This document shows, one piece after another, positions 44,848 to 53,424 of a DNA stretch of 64,000 nt (position 1 is the first letter of the stretch; the number at the start of each line of letters is the position of its first letter). The translations under genes were made by a program, and so were the position numbers. A model generated the notes under the pieces. That model did no database searches, was not told the origin of the DNA, and saw nothing but the letters and a program-made list of their open reading frames with translations. This DNA is from Limibacter armeniacum (GTDB lineage Bacteria; Bacteroidota; Bacteroidia; Cytophagales; Flammeovirgaceae). Location of the stretch: positions 3,322,501 to 3,386,500 of the forward strand of contig NZ_JBAJNO010000009.1 in assembly GCF_036880985.1 (NCBI RefSeq), given 5' to 3'.

Positions 44848-46251
44848 ATGAATATCAGATTCAGCATCTCACTACTACCAATTTTATTAGCCTTTGCTAT
44901 ACCATCTTTTGCACAGGAAATTGACGATGATAAAAGGCAGGATCCATTAAAGGAAGTCTTGAGTAAGGGACTTAAAATTAACCTGACTGAGGATGGGAAA
45001 AACACACTGAAATTTGGAATGGGGTTCCAGATGTGGGCTCGCTATTCGGATATGAATCCGGGTACGGCGAATGCTCAAACTTTGGAGGCAGCTGACAGTC
45101 ACTTTGACTTCAGTATAAGAAGGGCTAGGCTAACGATGATGGCTAACTTCGATAAGAAATTCATTTTCTTTACGCAGTTCGGTAATACGAGTTTGCCATT
45201 TTATGCAGGGCAGACATCCAATACTTTCTTCCATGATTTTTGGGGAAAAGTGAGGATTGCCAATAATACTTACTTGGGAGCAGGTCAGCATGCATATTCA
45301 GGGTTGTCTCGTCTTACTGATATCGCTTATTCGGGGACGCTGGCGATAGACAATCCAGGCTTCAGTTTTCCGAACGTAAACGTAAACGATAAGTTTGTAC
45401 GTCAGTTAGGTGTATTCCTTCATGGTAAAGTATTAGGAAGGCTTAATTATGAGTTGGCGGTCAACCAACCTTACCCAGCAGCCTATGTAGCAGGAAAAGG
45501 AATTGGGAATAAGGTAGCCAAAGATCAGGATATTATAGAAGGAGGCGTAAATAACACTGCTTATAATAGAGGAAACAGTAGCCTTTCACAAAGAGGGTAT
45601 GCCTCTTGGAGCTTTTTGTATAATGAGCCTGTTAAGATGGGACATTCTACCTCACTCACCTATTTTGGTAAAAAAGGCAAGATATTGAATGTGGGAGCAG
45701 GTTTCCAATACCACAATAATGCTTCCGGTGTATTGCGTAATGCTGATGCTGAGGCTTATGTCGAAAAGCATCATCAATTGGCATTAGCCGCTGATATTTT
45801 CTTCGAGACTCCTTTAGCAAAGGGAAGTGCCTTGTCAGCATATGGTTCATTTTACCACTACGACTATGGTGATAACTACCTTTGGAAAACAACCGTAATG
45901 GGAGGGTTTGCTACAGCCAATCCTACTGAAGAGCAAGCATTGCAAGGACACGGTATACAGCAATACACTTTAGGAACAGGTAATATAGCAACAATTCAGG
46001 CAGGCTATCTGATGCCGGAAACATTACTGAATAATGGTCATAGGTTGATGCCATTTGCGGCTGTGTATTACAAGGATTTCGATGGGCTGAACGGTGACTC
46101 TTGGCAAGGAGATTTTGGATTGCATTACCTTATTTATGGCAATAATATGAAAGTGTCAGCACAGTACTCGAGCAGGCCTATCTATAATAGCGAAGCAGTA
46201 GTGGAAGATCATGAAGGAATGTGGCTTTTACAGTTGCAGTTAAAGCTGTAA
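44848..46251 (+). CDS. Outer-membrane porin (phosphate-selective porin O/P-like)
   Basis: The protein is 467 aa. A signal peptide ends in AIPSFAQ. The mature part has alternating strands with aromatic girdles, e.g. KFGMGFQMWARYSDM, RRARLTMMANFDKKFIFFTQFG and TYLGAGQHAYSGLSRL, and ends in LQLQLKL. This matches the OprP/porin_O_P group common in Bacteroidota, with strand-turn pattern of a 16-18 stranded barrel. It lets small solutes, possibly phosphate or other anions, across the outer membrane. The substrate is not deducible from sequence. A terminator follows. Confidence 0.78.
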   Translation: MNIRFSISLLPILLAFAIPSFAQEIDDDKRQDPLKEVLSKGLKINLTEDGKNTLKFGMGFQMWARYSDMNPGTANAQTLEAADSHFDFSIRRARLTMMANFDKKFIFFTQFGNTSLPFYAGQTSNTFFHDFWGKVRIANNTYLGAGQHAYSGLSRLTDIAYSGTLAIDNPGFSFPNVNVNDKFVRQLGVFLHGKVLGRLNYELAVNQPYPAAYVAGKGIGNKVAKDQDIIEGGVNNTAYNRGNSSLSQRGYASWSFLYNEPVKMGHSTSLTYFGKKGKILNVGAGFQYHNNASGVLRNADAEAYVEKHHQLALAADIFFETPLAKGSALSAYGSFYHYDYGDNYLWKTTVMGGFATANPTEEQALQGHGIQQYTLGTGNIATIQAGYLMPETLLNNGHRLMPFAAVYYKDFDGLNGDSWQGDFGLHYLIYGNNMKVSAQYSSRPIYNSEAVVEDHEGMWLLQLQLKL

Positions 46252-46276
46252 AAAAGTATAGTGAATGGTATATAGG

Positions 46277-46321
46277 GGCTTCTGTGTTTTTGACTTGATC
46301 AAAAATGCAGAAGCCTTTTTT
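46277..46321 (+). terminator. Intrinsic terminator after the porin gene
   Basis: Stem GGCTTCTG-T-GTTTTTGA / TCAAAAAT-GCAGAAGCC followed by T run. Confidence 0.85.
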
Positions 46322-46403
46322 ATGGCTAGGGCAGTTAGGATAAAGTTGATGTGATAGTTACCTTAAAGTAAAGGATTAACTAGTAACCCAAATTCTAATT
46401 GTT

Positions 46404-46643
46404 ATGTCAGATCAACCAATTATTCCACAGAAACAACCATATGTGAAAGAGACTAAAGCAGGCACATACTTCTGGTGTGCTTGTGGGAGAAGCGACAAGC
46501 AGCCATTCTGTGATGGCTCCCACAAAGGAACAGACTTTGCCCCTGTAAAAGCGGTGATTGAAGAAGATAAGGTGATTGCTTGGTGTGGGTGCAAACATAC
46601 TAATAATGAGTGCTTCTGCGACGGTACACACAGTACATTGTGA
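46404..46643 (+). CDS. Dual CDGSH iron-sulfur domain protein
   Basis: The protein is 79 aa and almost entirely two CDGSH motifs. The first is Cys25-Cys27-Cys36-His40 (CACGRSDKQPFCDGSH) and the second Cys61-Cys63-Cys72-His76 (CGCKHTNNECFCDGTH). Each should bind one [2Fe-2S] cluster with three Cys and one His, as in mitoNEET-like and Miner2-like proteins. There is no membrane anchor. The role (electron transfer, cluster handling) is unknown. It sits 75 bp before a hemerythrin-like gene, with a terminator between them. Confidence 0.92.
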   Translation: MSDQPIIPQKQPYVKETKAGTYFWCACGRSDKQPFCDGSHKGTDFAPVKAVIEEDKVIAWCGCKHTNNECFCDGTHSTL

Positions 46644-46647
46644 TACA

Positions 46648-46692
46648 CAGTTCCCGATAGGCTTTTTATTCTCTGTCGGGAATTGTTTTTTT
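46648..46692 (+). terminator. Intrinsic terminator after the CDGSH gene
   Basis: Twelve-bp stem CAGTTCCCGATA / TGTCGGGAATTG (G-U pairs included) followed by seven T. Confidence 0.85.
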
Positions 46693-46718
46693 GTGTCAAA
46701 CTAATTTTTCAATGAAGA

Positions 46719-47153
46719 ATGAAACGACACGAAGCACTGATACCATTATCTCGTCAACACCACCAACTTTTATTGGCAGGGCAGTTGCTTAAAAAGGATG
46801 CGCCGCCATATAAAGGATTGCCAACTGAGCCGAAAGGGAAGGCTGCTTATTTGCAGCAGGTATTTGAAGGGTTATGGAAGCTTCATACACAAGCTGAAGA
46901 AGTGGTACTGGTTCCGTTCTTGAAAGGTGTTGACCAAGAAGTGGACCGCTTGTTGGAAGAGCTGGTTGATGAGCACCAACAGATTCAGGAATTGTACGAT
47001 AGTATAGATTTTGAAAACCCAGCGGTCAATACAATGCATGCACTTGGTGAATTGATGGTATTGCATATCCGTAAGGAGGAAAGACAATTGTTTCAGCGAG
47101 TTCAGGAAGTGTTTGGAGAGAAGTTAAGGGAATTGGATTTGGGAATTGACTAA
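46719..47153 (+). CDS. Hemerythrin-like (HHE cation-binding) domain protein
   Basis: The protein is 144 aa, a four-helix bundle. Candidate diiron ligands are His15, His56, Glu60, His86, His116 and Glu120/121, in the order and spacing of bacterial hemerythrin-like domains (LSRQHHQLL, LHTQAEEVVLVPFL, DEHQQIQELY, LHIRKEERQLF). It may bind O2, NO or iron in the cytoplasm. There is no sensory domain, so it is a stand-alone protein. Proximity to the CDGSH protein suggests iron or redox stress. Confidence 0.87.
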   Translation: MKRHEALIPLSRQHHQLLLAGQLLKKDAPPYKGLPTEPKGKAAYLQQVFEGLWKLHTQAEEVVLVPFLKGVDQEVDRLLEELVDEHQQIQELYDSIDFENPAVNTMHALGELMVLHIRKEERQLFQRVQEVFGEKLRELDLGID

Positions 47154-47233
47154 TATAGCTTTTAGAAAAAGTGGTATCTTGCCCAACCTTGAATTAGCAG
47201 ATATAAAACTCAATAAATAATTTAAACGAAACC

Positions 47234-47911
47234 ATGTTAAGAAAACTTTTTACCCTGATTGGTCTGTCTATTTTTTTGATGACCAATGTACAGGCTCAGT
47301 GTGAGGACTGTAACCCTGCCGAGAAAGAAGCTGACTATTATTATAAGCATCCAAATTTTGAAGGACAATGTGCTCAGTTTTGGGAAAAAGAAGACTATTT
47401 CCTGATTAATCAAAAGAAAAAAACACTCGCTGTTGAGTTTCCTGCTGAAGGAGAGGAAACAATTCCTTACCTGATGCGAATCGCGAATAATAAAAAATTG
47501 AAGCTTAAAACCATTGATGTGCTGTTTATACAGGAAGCTTTGGAGACATGGGCAGTGGAGAAAAATAAAATTGGTTATGAAGTTACAGCATCAGGTCTGG
47601 GCGTTAAAATGATCAATAAAGGTCAGGGAGTATTGCCTGAAAAAGGTAAAGTAGTTAAAGTACACTACCAAGGTTATTTGGAAGATGGAACCAAGTTTGA
47701 CAGTTCTGTTGATCGTGGTCAACCGTTTGAGTTTCCATTAGGAATGGGGAGAGTAATCAAAGGTTGGGATGAAGGGATTGCACTGTTGAACGTAGGTTCG
47801 AAAGCTATGCTAAGAATTCCTCCTGAATTGGGTTATGGTAGCCGTCCAATCGGTCCTATCCCTGCTAACTCAATCCTTTATTTTGAAGTAGAGTTGCTGG
47901 GTGTAGAATAA
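47234..47911 (+). CDS. Exported FKBP-type peptidyl-prolyl cis-trans isomerase
   Basis: The protein is 225 aa. A signal peptide (RKLFTLIGLSIFLMTNVQAQ) is followed by a novel-looking N-terminal part of about 90 residues starting CEDCNPAEKEADYYYKHPNFEG. The FKBP domain occupies about residues 115-225 with VKVHYQGYLEDGTKFDSS, GQPFEFPLGMGRVIKGWDEG and IPPELGYGS. It accelerates proline isomerisation of proteins in the periplasm. The CxxC near the mature N-terminus could form a disulfide. Confidence 0.92.
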   Translation: MLRKLFTLIGLSIFLMTNVQAQCEDCNPAEKEADYYYKHPNFEGQCAQFWEKEDYFLINQKKKTLAVEFPAEGEETIPYLMRIANNKKLKLKTIDVLFIQEALETWAVEKNKIGYEVTASGLGVKMINKGQGVLPEKGKVVKVHYQGYLEDGTKFDSSVDRGQPFEFPLGMGRVIKGWDEGIALLNVGSKAMLRIPPELGYGSRPIGPIPANSILYFEVELLGVE

Positions 47912-47947
47912 GATATTAGATAGAATAATTCCTATTTAAGGGGTAAA

Positions 47948-47980
47948 AGAAAAGGAAACCTTTATGGTTTCCTTTTCTTA
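47948..47980. terminator. Bidirectional intrinsic terminator
   Basis: Stem AGAAAAGGAAACC / GGTTTCCTTTTCT between the convergent FKBP and SNF2 genes. Confidence 0.9.
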
Positions 47981-48009
47981 TTTCAGCTTTAATGCGATTC
48001 TATTAAATA

Positions 48010-51000
48010 CTAATTTTTCAGCAACACAATTCGTTGAAGTTCCTCATCGCTTAACTCACCAATCCAAGTATCGCCAAGGCTGACGGTCATATCGGCAAGG
48101 TCTTTTTTACTGTGTAACATATCGTTGATTCTTTCCTCAAAAGTATTTTGTGTAATCAGGCGATGTACCATAACATTATTTTCTTGCCCGATACGGTATG
48201 CACGGTCTGTTGCCTGTGCCTCAACGGCAGGGTTCCACCATAGGTCATAGTGAATCACGTTACTTGCCGCTGTAAGGTTAAGTCCAGTACCACCTGCTTT
48301 CAATGAAAGGATAAATACGTTGGTAGCATGGTTGTGTTGGAAGTCTTCCACCATCTGGTCCCGTTCGTTTCGGGAAGTACCACCATGCAGGAATAGAGGC
48401 TTTCTGCCATAACGGTTTTCAATCCACTCTGTCAGTAGATTACCCATCTCACGGTATTGGGTGAAGATAAGTGTCTTCTGGCCATTCTCCTGAATAGAAT
48501 CCAGTAGCTCAAACATACGTTGCGCTTTTCCAGACAAGGCAAATTCATTTTCACCTTTCTTCATATACTGGAATGGGTGGTTACATACCTGTTTCAGCGC
48601 CATCATCAGCTTCAGAACTAAACCTTTTCTGGTAGTGCTTTGCTCATCTTCATCCCTGATTTTATTCATGATGTTATCCACTACATTCTGGTAGATGGCA
48701 GCTTGTTCCTTAGTCAGGCTACAGTACTGGTTGTTTTCTACCTTATCAGGAAGATCCTTGATGATGCGTTTATCTGACTTGAGTCGGCGTAAGATAAATG
48801 GTTCAGTGATCTGCATAAAGCGTTGCAGTTTTTGCAGATCCCGTTCTTTCTGGATTGGTTTTGCAAAGGTATTGGTAAAGTTGGTTAGTGTACCAAGGTA
48901 TCCTTTGTTGGTAAAGTCCATAATACTCCAGTATTCTGACAGGCGGTTTTCTACAGGTGTACCACTCATGGCAATACGAAGGTCCGCTCTGAGTGATTTT
49001 ACGGCTTTGGTCTGAGCCGTAGTCGTATTCTTAATGTTTTGAGCCTCGTCAATAACCAGACAGTATAACTTTAGTTTCTTGAACTTTTCAAGGTCTGTTC
49101 TTACTACCCCATAGGTTGTGATGATCACTTCTACATTCTTAGGAGGATCTTTTCGTTGTGGACCGTGGAAGACAGTTGCTTTCAGTGAAGGAGCGAATTT
49201 TTCAATTTCCTTCTTCCAGTTAGTAAGCAAACTGGTAGGAACGACGATGAGTCCTTGCTTTTTCTTGAACAATCCTTCTTCCTTGAACTTTAGCAATGTT
49301 GTAATGACTTGTAGGGTTTTACCCAAGCCCATATCATCAGCAATCAAACTGCCAAACCCAAGACGAGCATTCTTGTACATCCACTCGTAGCCTTTCTTTT
49401 GGTATTCCCTCAGCTCAGCTTTTAGAGCATTTGGTTGGGCTATCTCATTAATTTCTTTGAAGTGCTGGATCATTTGTCTAACCTCTTCAGAAATATCAAC
49501 CATAGAACCTCCGTACTCTTCACTGAGTGCAGCTTGCAGCAGTTCATTTGGCTTTATCTTCGGTGGATTTTCAAGTTGTGCTAGTAGTTTCTTGATCTCT
49601 TCTGGACTGATCAAGACAAATTGATCCTGAATCTTTACAAGACCTGAAATACCTTTCACGGCTTTCTTAAACTCATCGGCCGAGATGGCCTTATTGCCGA
49701 TGGCGATTTTCCAGTCAAAGTCCAGCATATCCTGAAGGCTCAGGAATTTTTCTCCAGCTTCTTGTCCATTCTTGTGAAGAGAGAGTGCCAACTTTGGATT
49801 TACCAAATTGCGAAGCGCTTTTGGCATCATGATTCTGATACCAAGCATTTCAATCAGTGGTAAAATATCCAACAGAATTCCAACCATCTCAACAGCATCT
49901 AGCATAATAGGCTGTCTGCCTTGGTTTCGGACCATCTCTTCCAATGCAGGGAAGTATTCCGTCAGCAACTGCAAATCCTGAAGTACATCAAATTTGCTTG
50001 CTGCAAAAGAAGGCTCATTCAGGAAGTGGGTCAGTGAAATAGGGGCTTCGTCTTTGCCATTTTCACGGTCTTCAACAAACAGTCGGATAAAGAAACGGCT
50101 GTCCTCTTCATCGATTCGGATAAATGGTGTATAACGTTTGTGTGAAAGGAAAAACTTACCCAACCAGCGGTTGACAGTTACGGGAATTTCCTTTTTACCA
50201 GACTGATTGAATGAGACAGGATAATCACCAAAGAAGCAGTCAAAAATCAGTTGATCTGTCTCTGGCAGTATAATGGTTTGGCTGCCTTCCAGCATAAAGT
50301 GCTGAATAAACAGGTGACATAGAATATTTAGTGTTTCCTGTTGTGTAAAGTATTTGGTGCCCTGATCGCTTTTGTATGTTAGCAAGTCAGGGGAGATCAA
50401 TTGCTGTATAGCTGCACATACATCCTGTACTTCATTGCTGATATGGGCCGGAATCCATCGGATTGTGAATTCGTTGTTAGCTGTCTCAACGATCTGTGGA
50501 ATATATGCCGATACATTGATCAGTTTAATGGAGAACAGATAAAGGAAATACAATAGCTTTACTTCATATGGGTATTGCACCAACTCCTCTTCCTTGATTG
50601 ATTGGATGGTGGCTACCAGTACCGCCATGTCAAATACCTTGTTGCCTGAGAAGCGCTGAAACTCTTTGTCTGTGTAACACAGTAAGTCCAGCACCGCCAT
50701 GTCAGTATCCAATACGATATTGATGCTTTCCGCAAACTTCAGTCGCTTATGGTGTTGACTGTAGTCTTCATGGTCTTCTTCTTCAGGTGGAGCACCTGCT
50801 TTACGGATGGCATTTTTGTAGCCTTTCTGTAAGACAGCTTTGAAGTCTTTGGCACAGAATAGAGGGTTTTCAGAGATCAGCCCAAAGATTTGTTCATAAA
50901 GATCTGGAATGTGTGAGAAGTCAAGTTGTTCGAGTCCTTCTCGAGTAGAAGTAGCTTCGTAAGGAGTTGATAGTGTAAGGTCTTCGAGTTTAGGTATCGC

Positions 51001-51543
51001 CCCTAGTGTTTGTTGTTGAATAGAGATACCTTTTTTCTCTAGTTCCATGGGGAGGTCTAGTCCATTCAGTTCAAAGATCAGGAACGGATTACGGTCAATC
51101 TCATTAGCAAGTACATAGATGACCGCCGCAAGGTGTTTGCAGGGAACCACTCTGTCGGGACAGGAGCAGTGCATATCCAGTTCTACCCAATGCTCGGGAA
51201 AAAGCTGGATGTTAGCTTGCTGACAAATCTCGAATAATTCAGGAGGTAATTGTCCGGAAAGCAATAACGTGATCCGGTTGTCATTTTCAGTCAGTTGATT
51301 GACTATAAACTCTTTTTCCTGTTCAGTGAAGTGTTTTTCAGGAGCCAGTGTTTGGCGATAGTTGGTTCCGTAGGAACCCCTTACTTTTGCTTCAACTTTA
51401 CCGTTACTAACCTTAATGTCTAATACGGCTCCCTTGTTGGCATAGGTCTTTCCTCTCGGGAGGCGGTTTGTAGAGTCAATGTCTGAGAGCGCCTTAAGCC
51501 ATTGTTGCCCCCACCATGTTTTACCGTAGTTAATCTTAGCCAT
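48010..51543 (-). CDS. SWI2/SNF2-family helicase with N-terminal SWIM zinc finger
   Basis: The protein is 1177 aa. A SWIM zinc finger (Cys126-Cys128-Cys135-His137, CSCPDRVVPCKH) lies near the N-terminus, followed by a long bacterial SNF2-associated helical region (about 200-690). The SNF2 ATPase core has motif I DDMGLGKTLQ and motif II DEAQ, and the C-terminal RecA domain has TGLNLTAASNVIHYD and DRAYRIGQ. This is the RapA-unrelated, large bacterial SNF2 type, probably a DNA translocase that remodels protein-DNA complexes. It is complete; its biological role is unknown. There is no DNA-modification or defence gene beside it. Confidence 0.93.
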   Translation of the reverse strand: MAKINYGKTWWGQQWLKALSDIDSTNRLPRGKTYANKGAVLDIKVSNGKVEAKVRGSYGTNYRQTLAPEKHFTEQEKEFIVNQLTENDNRITLLLSGQLPPELFEICQQANIQLFPEHWVELDMHCSCPDRVVPCKHLAAVIYVLANEIDRNPFLIFELNGLDLPMELEKKGISIQQQTLGAIPKLEDLTLSTPYEATSTREGLEQLDFSHIPDLYEQIFGLISENPLFCAKDFKAVLQKGYKNAIRKAGAPPEEEDHEDYSQHHKRLKFAESINIVLDTDMAVLDLLCYTDKEFQRFSGNKVFDMAVLVATIQSIKEEELVQYPYEVKLLYFLYLFSIKLINVSAYIPQIVETANNEFTIRWIPAHISNEVQDVCAAIQQLISPDLLTYKSDQGTKYFTQQETLNILCHLFIQHFMLEGSQTIILPETDQLIFDCFFGDYPVSFNQSGKKEIPVTVNRWLGKFFLSHKRYTPFIRIDEEDSRFFIRLFVEDRENGKDEAPISLTHFLNEPSFAASKFDVLQDLQLLTEYFPALEEMVRNQGRQPIMLDAVEMVGILLDILPLIEMLGIRIMMPKALRNLVNPKLALSLHKNGQEAGEKFLSLQDMLDFDWKIAIGNKAISADEFKKAVKGISGLVKIQDQFVLISPEEIKKLLAQLENPPKIKPNELLQAALSEEYGGSMVDISEEVRQMIQHFKEINEIAQPNALKAELREYQKKGYEWMYKNARLGFGSLIADDMGLGKTLQVITTLLKFKEEGLFKKKQGLIVVPTSLLTNWKKEIEKFAPSLKATVFHGPQRKDPPKNVEVIITTYGVVRTDLEKFKKLKLYCLVIDEAQNIKNTTTAQTKAVKSLRADLRIAMSGTPVENRLSEYWSIMDFTNKGYLGTLTNFTNTFAKPIQKERDLQKLQRFMQITEPFILRRLKSDKRIIKDLPDKVENNQYCSLTKEQAAIYQNVVDNIMNKIRDEDEQSTTRKGLVLKLMMALKQVCNHPFQYMKKGENEFALSGKAQRMFELLDSIQENGQKTLIFTQYREMGNLLTEWIENRYGRKPLFLHGGTSRNERDQMVEDFQHNHATNVFILSLKAGGTGLNLTAASNVIHYDLWWNPAVEAQATDRAYRIGQENNVMVHRLITQNTFEERINDMLHSKKDLADMTVSLGDTWIGELSDEELQRIVLLKN

Positions 51544-51642
51544 AGTATGTGTTTGATATGGGTAGCAATTTGTACAACATAGTAATTTGGGTAATCTGGT
51601 TTTTTAGGTGCCAGATATTCCACATTGTAAAAACTGCTGTTG

Positions 51643-52245
51643 TTATATATTGAACTCCACCCTGAAAACCCAAGGTGAATCATAAATTGAAGTATCATTA
51701 TTATAATTGAGGTCATACAGTGCATAAATGTTGATCGCAGACCTCTGACCGATTCGCTGTTGTATCCCGATACCTGGCAAGACAGAATTATACCACTCAG
51801 CAGGTACCTCAAATAAGCCATTACGGGTTTCGTACCGCATGGTCTGGAACTCAAGATGTGGGAAAATGTGCAACTGCTCGGTAACGCTTACTATATAGCG
51901 TGCAAAGATACGACCTCCAATTATATTTTGATTAAATGTAGGATTGAATCTTTTGTCCTTATAGTAGGTATAGGAAAAAACAACACCTGAATGCAGCTGT
52001 GGTGTAATCTTGTAACCAATCAGTGGAGCAAGGTTGACGAGGGTTACGTCTCCAAACTGAAAACCGACATTGCCTCCAAAAAAAAGCTTATCTCTCAGTG
52101 GTACCTTGTCAGACTGCGTATTTGGGTCTTGCTTAACCTTTCCGTTTTTATTCTCATCTTCTTCTATATAGTTATACACTTGTGCATAACTATCACTAAT
52201 GTTCATCAGTAGCAATAGGCCAATGATTGATATCCATTGCTTCAT
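51643..52245 (-). CDS. Small outer-membrane beta-barrel protein, function unknown
   Basis: The protein is 200 aa. A signal peptide ends in DSYAQ, then comes a charged linker (YIEEDENKNGKVKQD) and alternating strands (LFFGGNVGFQFGDVTLVNLAPLIG, IIGGRIFARYIV), finishing in FRVEFNI. This pattern fits an eight-stranded barrel of the outer membrane. I cannot assign a named family. It is upstream of the SNF2 gene on the same strand with a 99-bp gap, so cotranscription is possible but a functional link is unlikely. Confidence 0.7.
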   Translation of the reverse strand: MKQWISIIGLLLLMNISDSYAQVYNYIEEDENKNGKVKQDPNTQSDKVPLRDKLFFGGNVGFQFGDVTLVNLAPLIGYKITPQLHSGVVFSYTYYKDKRFNPTFNQNIIGGRIFARYIVSVTEQLHIFPHLEFQTMRYETRNGLFEVPAEWYNSVLPGIGIQQRIGQRSAINIYALYDLNYNNDTSIYDSPWVFRVEFNI

Positions 52246-52485
52246 GGGCTGGTAATTTAATTGGATGTTGGGTAAAGATACAGAACCTAATATAAGAAAC
52301 CCTTTTTGACTTCTGAAAGCGGATACTCAATCACTTTAAAAAAATCCCTTCAGACGTCAAGGAAGTTTCATCGTTGAAATCCTTCCAAATTTCGATGCAA
52401 AGCTACAGAAGGTCGATGTTTTTTGTCTGCGCAGGTCAAGTCTATCATTTTTAATGAGATTTTTTATTAACGATATAAACAGTTT

Positions 52486-53376
52486 ATGAAAACAAGATTG
52501 TCACTCCTGATAGCGGTTCTGCTTTTTTCGGCCTGTAGCAGATTACCTCAGCATAAAGCAAAATGGGAAACACCAACATCCTTATTGGTACAAGGACCTT
52601 TCGGACACTACGATTCAGAAAGCCAGCTTTTTTATGAAGCTAAAAATGATGACCAGTACTTTTACTTGCACCTCAAAGTGGGAAGTGTAAAGACGATAAA
52701 GGGTATTATGCAAAATGGTATCAAGTTTTACTTTAACCCTGATGGGAAGAAGAAAAAAGATATTATGGCGACATACCCACTAATGCCTGGAATAGGTGTG
52801 CCAGAGATGGAAATGCCAGAAATGGGACAAAGAGGAGATAACCCAACGGCTAGAATGGAACCACCACTGGGAGAAAGAAGAGATGAAGCTCAGCGTGATA
52901 GAATGTTATTGATGGGTGGTAACAAAAACGGTGGTGTGATGTGGGTTGAGAATAATGAAGCGAAAATAATAGAACCCTCTGATAGTGCTTTTGTAGAAGG
53001 TCAACTAGAAACAGATGAAGAGGGGTACGTGTATTGCCTGTTGAAAGTAGACCGTAGTAAGCTGGAGTCTTTATCTGATAAAGAGATAACACAACTTGCA
53101 GTAGGTATCGAATTGGAAGATGCTGTTAGAATGGGACCTCCAATGAATGGTCAAGGAAAAAGAGGGCAAGGCATGCAAGGAGGTATGGGCGGTCCAGGAA
53201 TGGGTGGCGGTATGAATGGTGGCGGAATGGGTGGTCCAGGAGGCCAAGGTATGCAAGGAGGTATGGGTGGTCCAGGAGGTGGAAGAGGTCCAGGAGGGGC
53301 AGCCCCAGGTATGGGACAGTCAGCAGCAAAGGAGACAAAATTGTGGTTTACAGTACCGATGAGTGAAGAAAAGTAA
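52486..53376 (+). CDS. Lipoprotein with Gly/Met/Pro-rich low-complexity tail
   Basis: The protein is 296 aa. Lipobox FSAC (Cys17) is followed by a beta-rich domain (about 25-95: QLFYEAKNDDQYFYLHLKV, IKFYFNPDGKK), then two Met/Pro-rich linkers (MPEMEMPEMG) and a C-terminal repetitive run of GGMGGPGMGG-like units at about 215-280. The N-terminal part resembles carbohydrate-binding or DOMON-like sandwiches but I cannot name it. The low-complexity region may bind copper or another soft metal by Met, or be a flexible spacer. Function unknown. Confidence 0.7.
   Translation: MKTRLSLLIAVLLFSACSRLPQHKAKWETPTSLLVQGPFGHYDSESQLFYEAKNDDQYFYLHLKVGSVKTIKGIMQNGIKFYFNPDGKKKKDIMATYPLMPGIGVPEMEMPEMGQRGDNPTARMEPPLGERRDEAQRDRMLLMGGNKNGGVMWVENNEAKIIEPSDSAFVEGQLETDEEGYVYCLLKVDRSKLESLSDKEITQLAVGIELEDAVRMGPPMNGQGKRGQGMQGGMGGPGMGGGMNGGGMGGPGGQGMQGGMGGPGGGRGPGGAAPGMGQSAAKETKLWFTVPMSEEK
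53160..53300 (+). repeat. Degenerate tandem GGTATGGGN(n)GGTCCAGGA repeats
   Basis: Imperfect 9- to 27-bp units encoding Gly-Met-Gly-Gly-Pro-Gly within the preceding lipoprotein gene; two nearly identical blocks start near 53173 and 53248. Likely prone to length variation. Confidence 0.65.
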
Positions 53377-53424
53377 GGTTTGGTCTTTTCCTGCTATCTT
53401 TGTGGCGCAAAACCAACCATTTAA

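Noticed and set aside
48010-52245. SNF2 helicase as part of a defence island
   Set aside because: No nuclease, methylase, integrase or phage gene in the neighbourhood; the flanking genes are ordinary envelope and folding genes.
53160-53300. CRISPR-like short repeats
   Set aside because: The repeats are contiguous, in frame and encode a Gly/Met/Pro-rich tail; there are no unique spacers.
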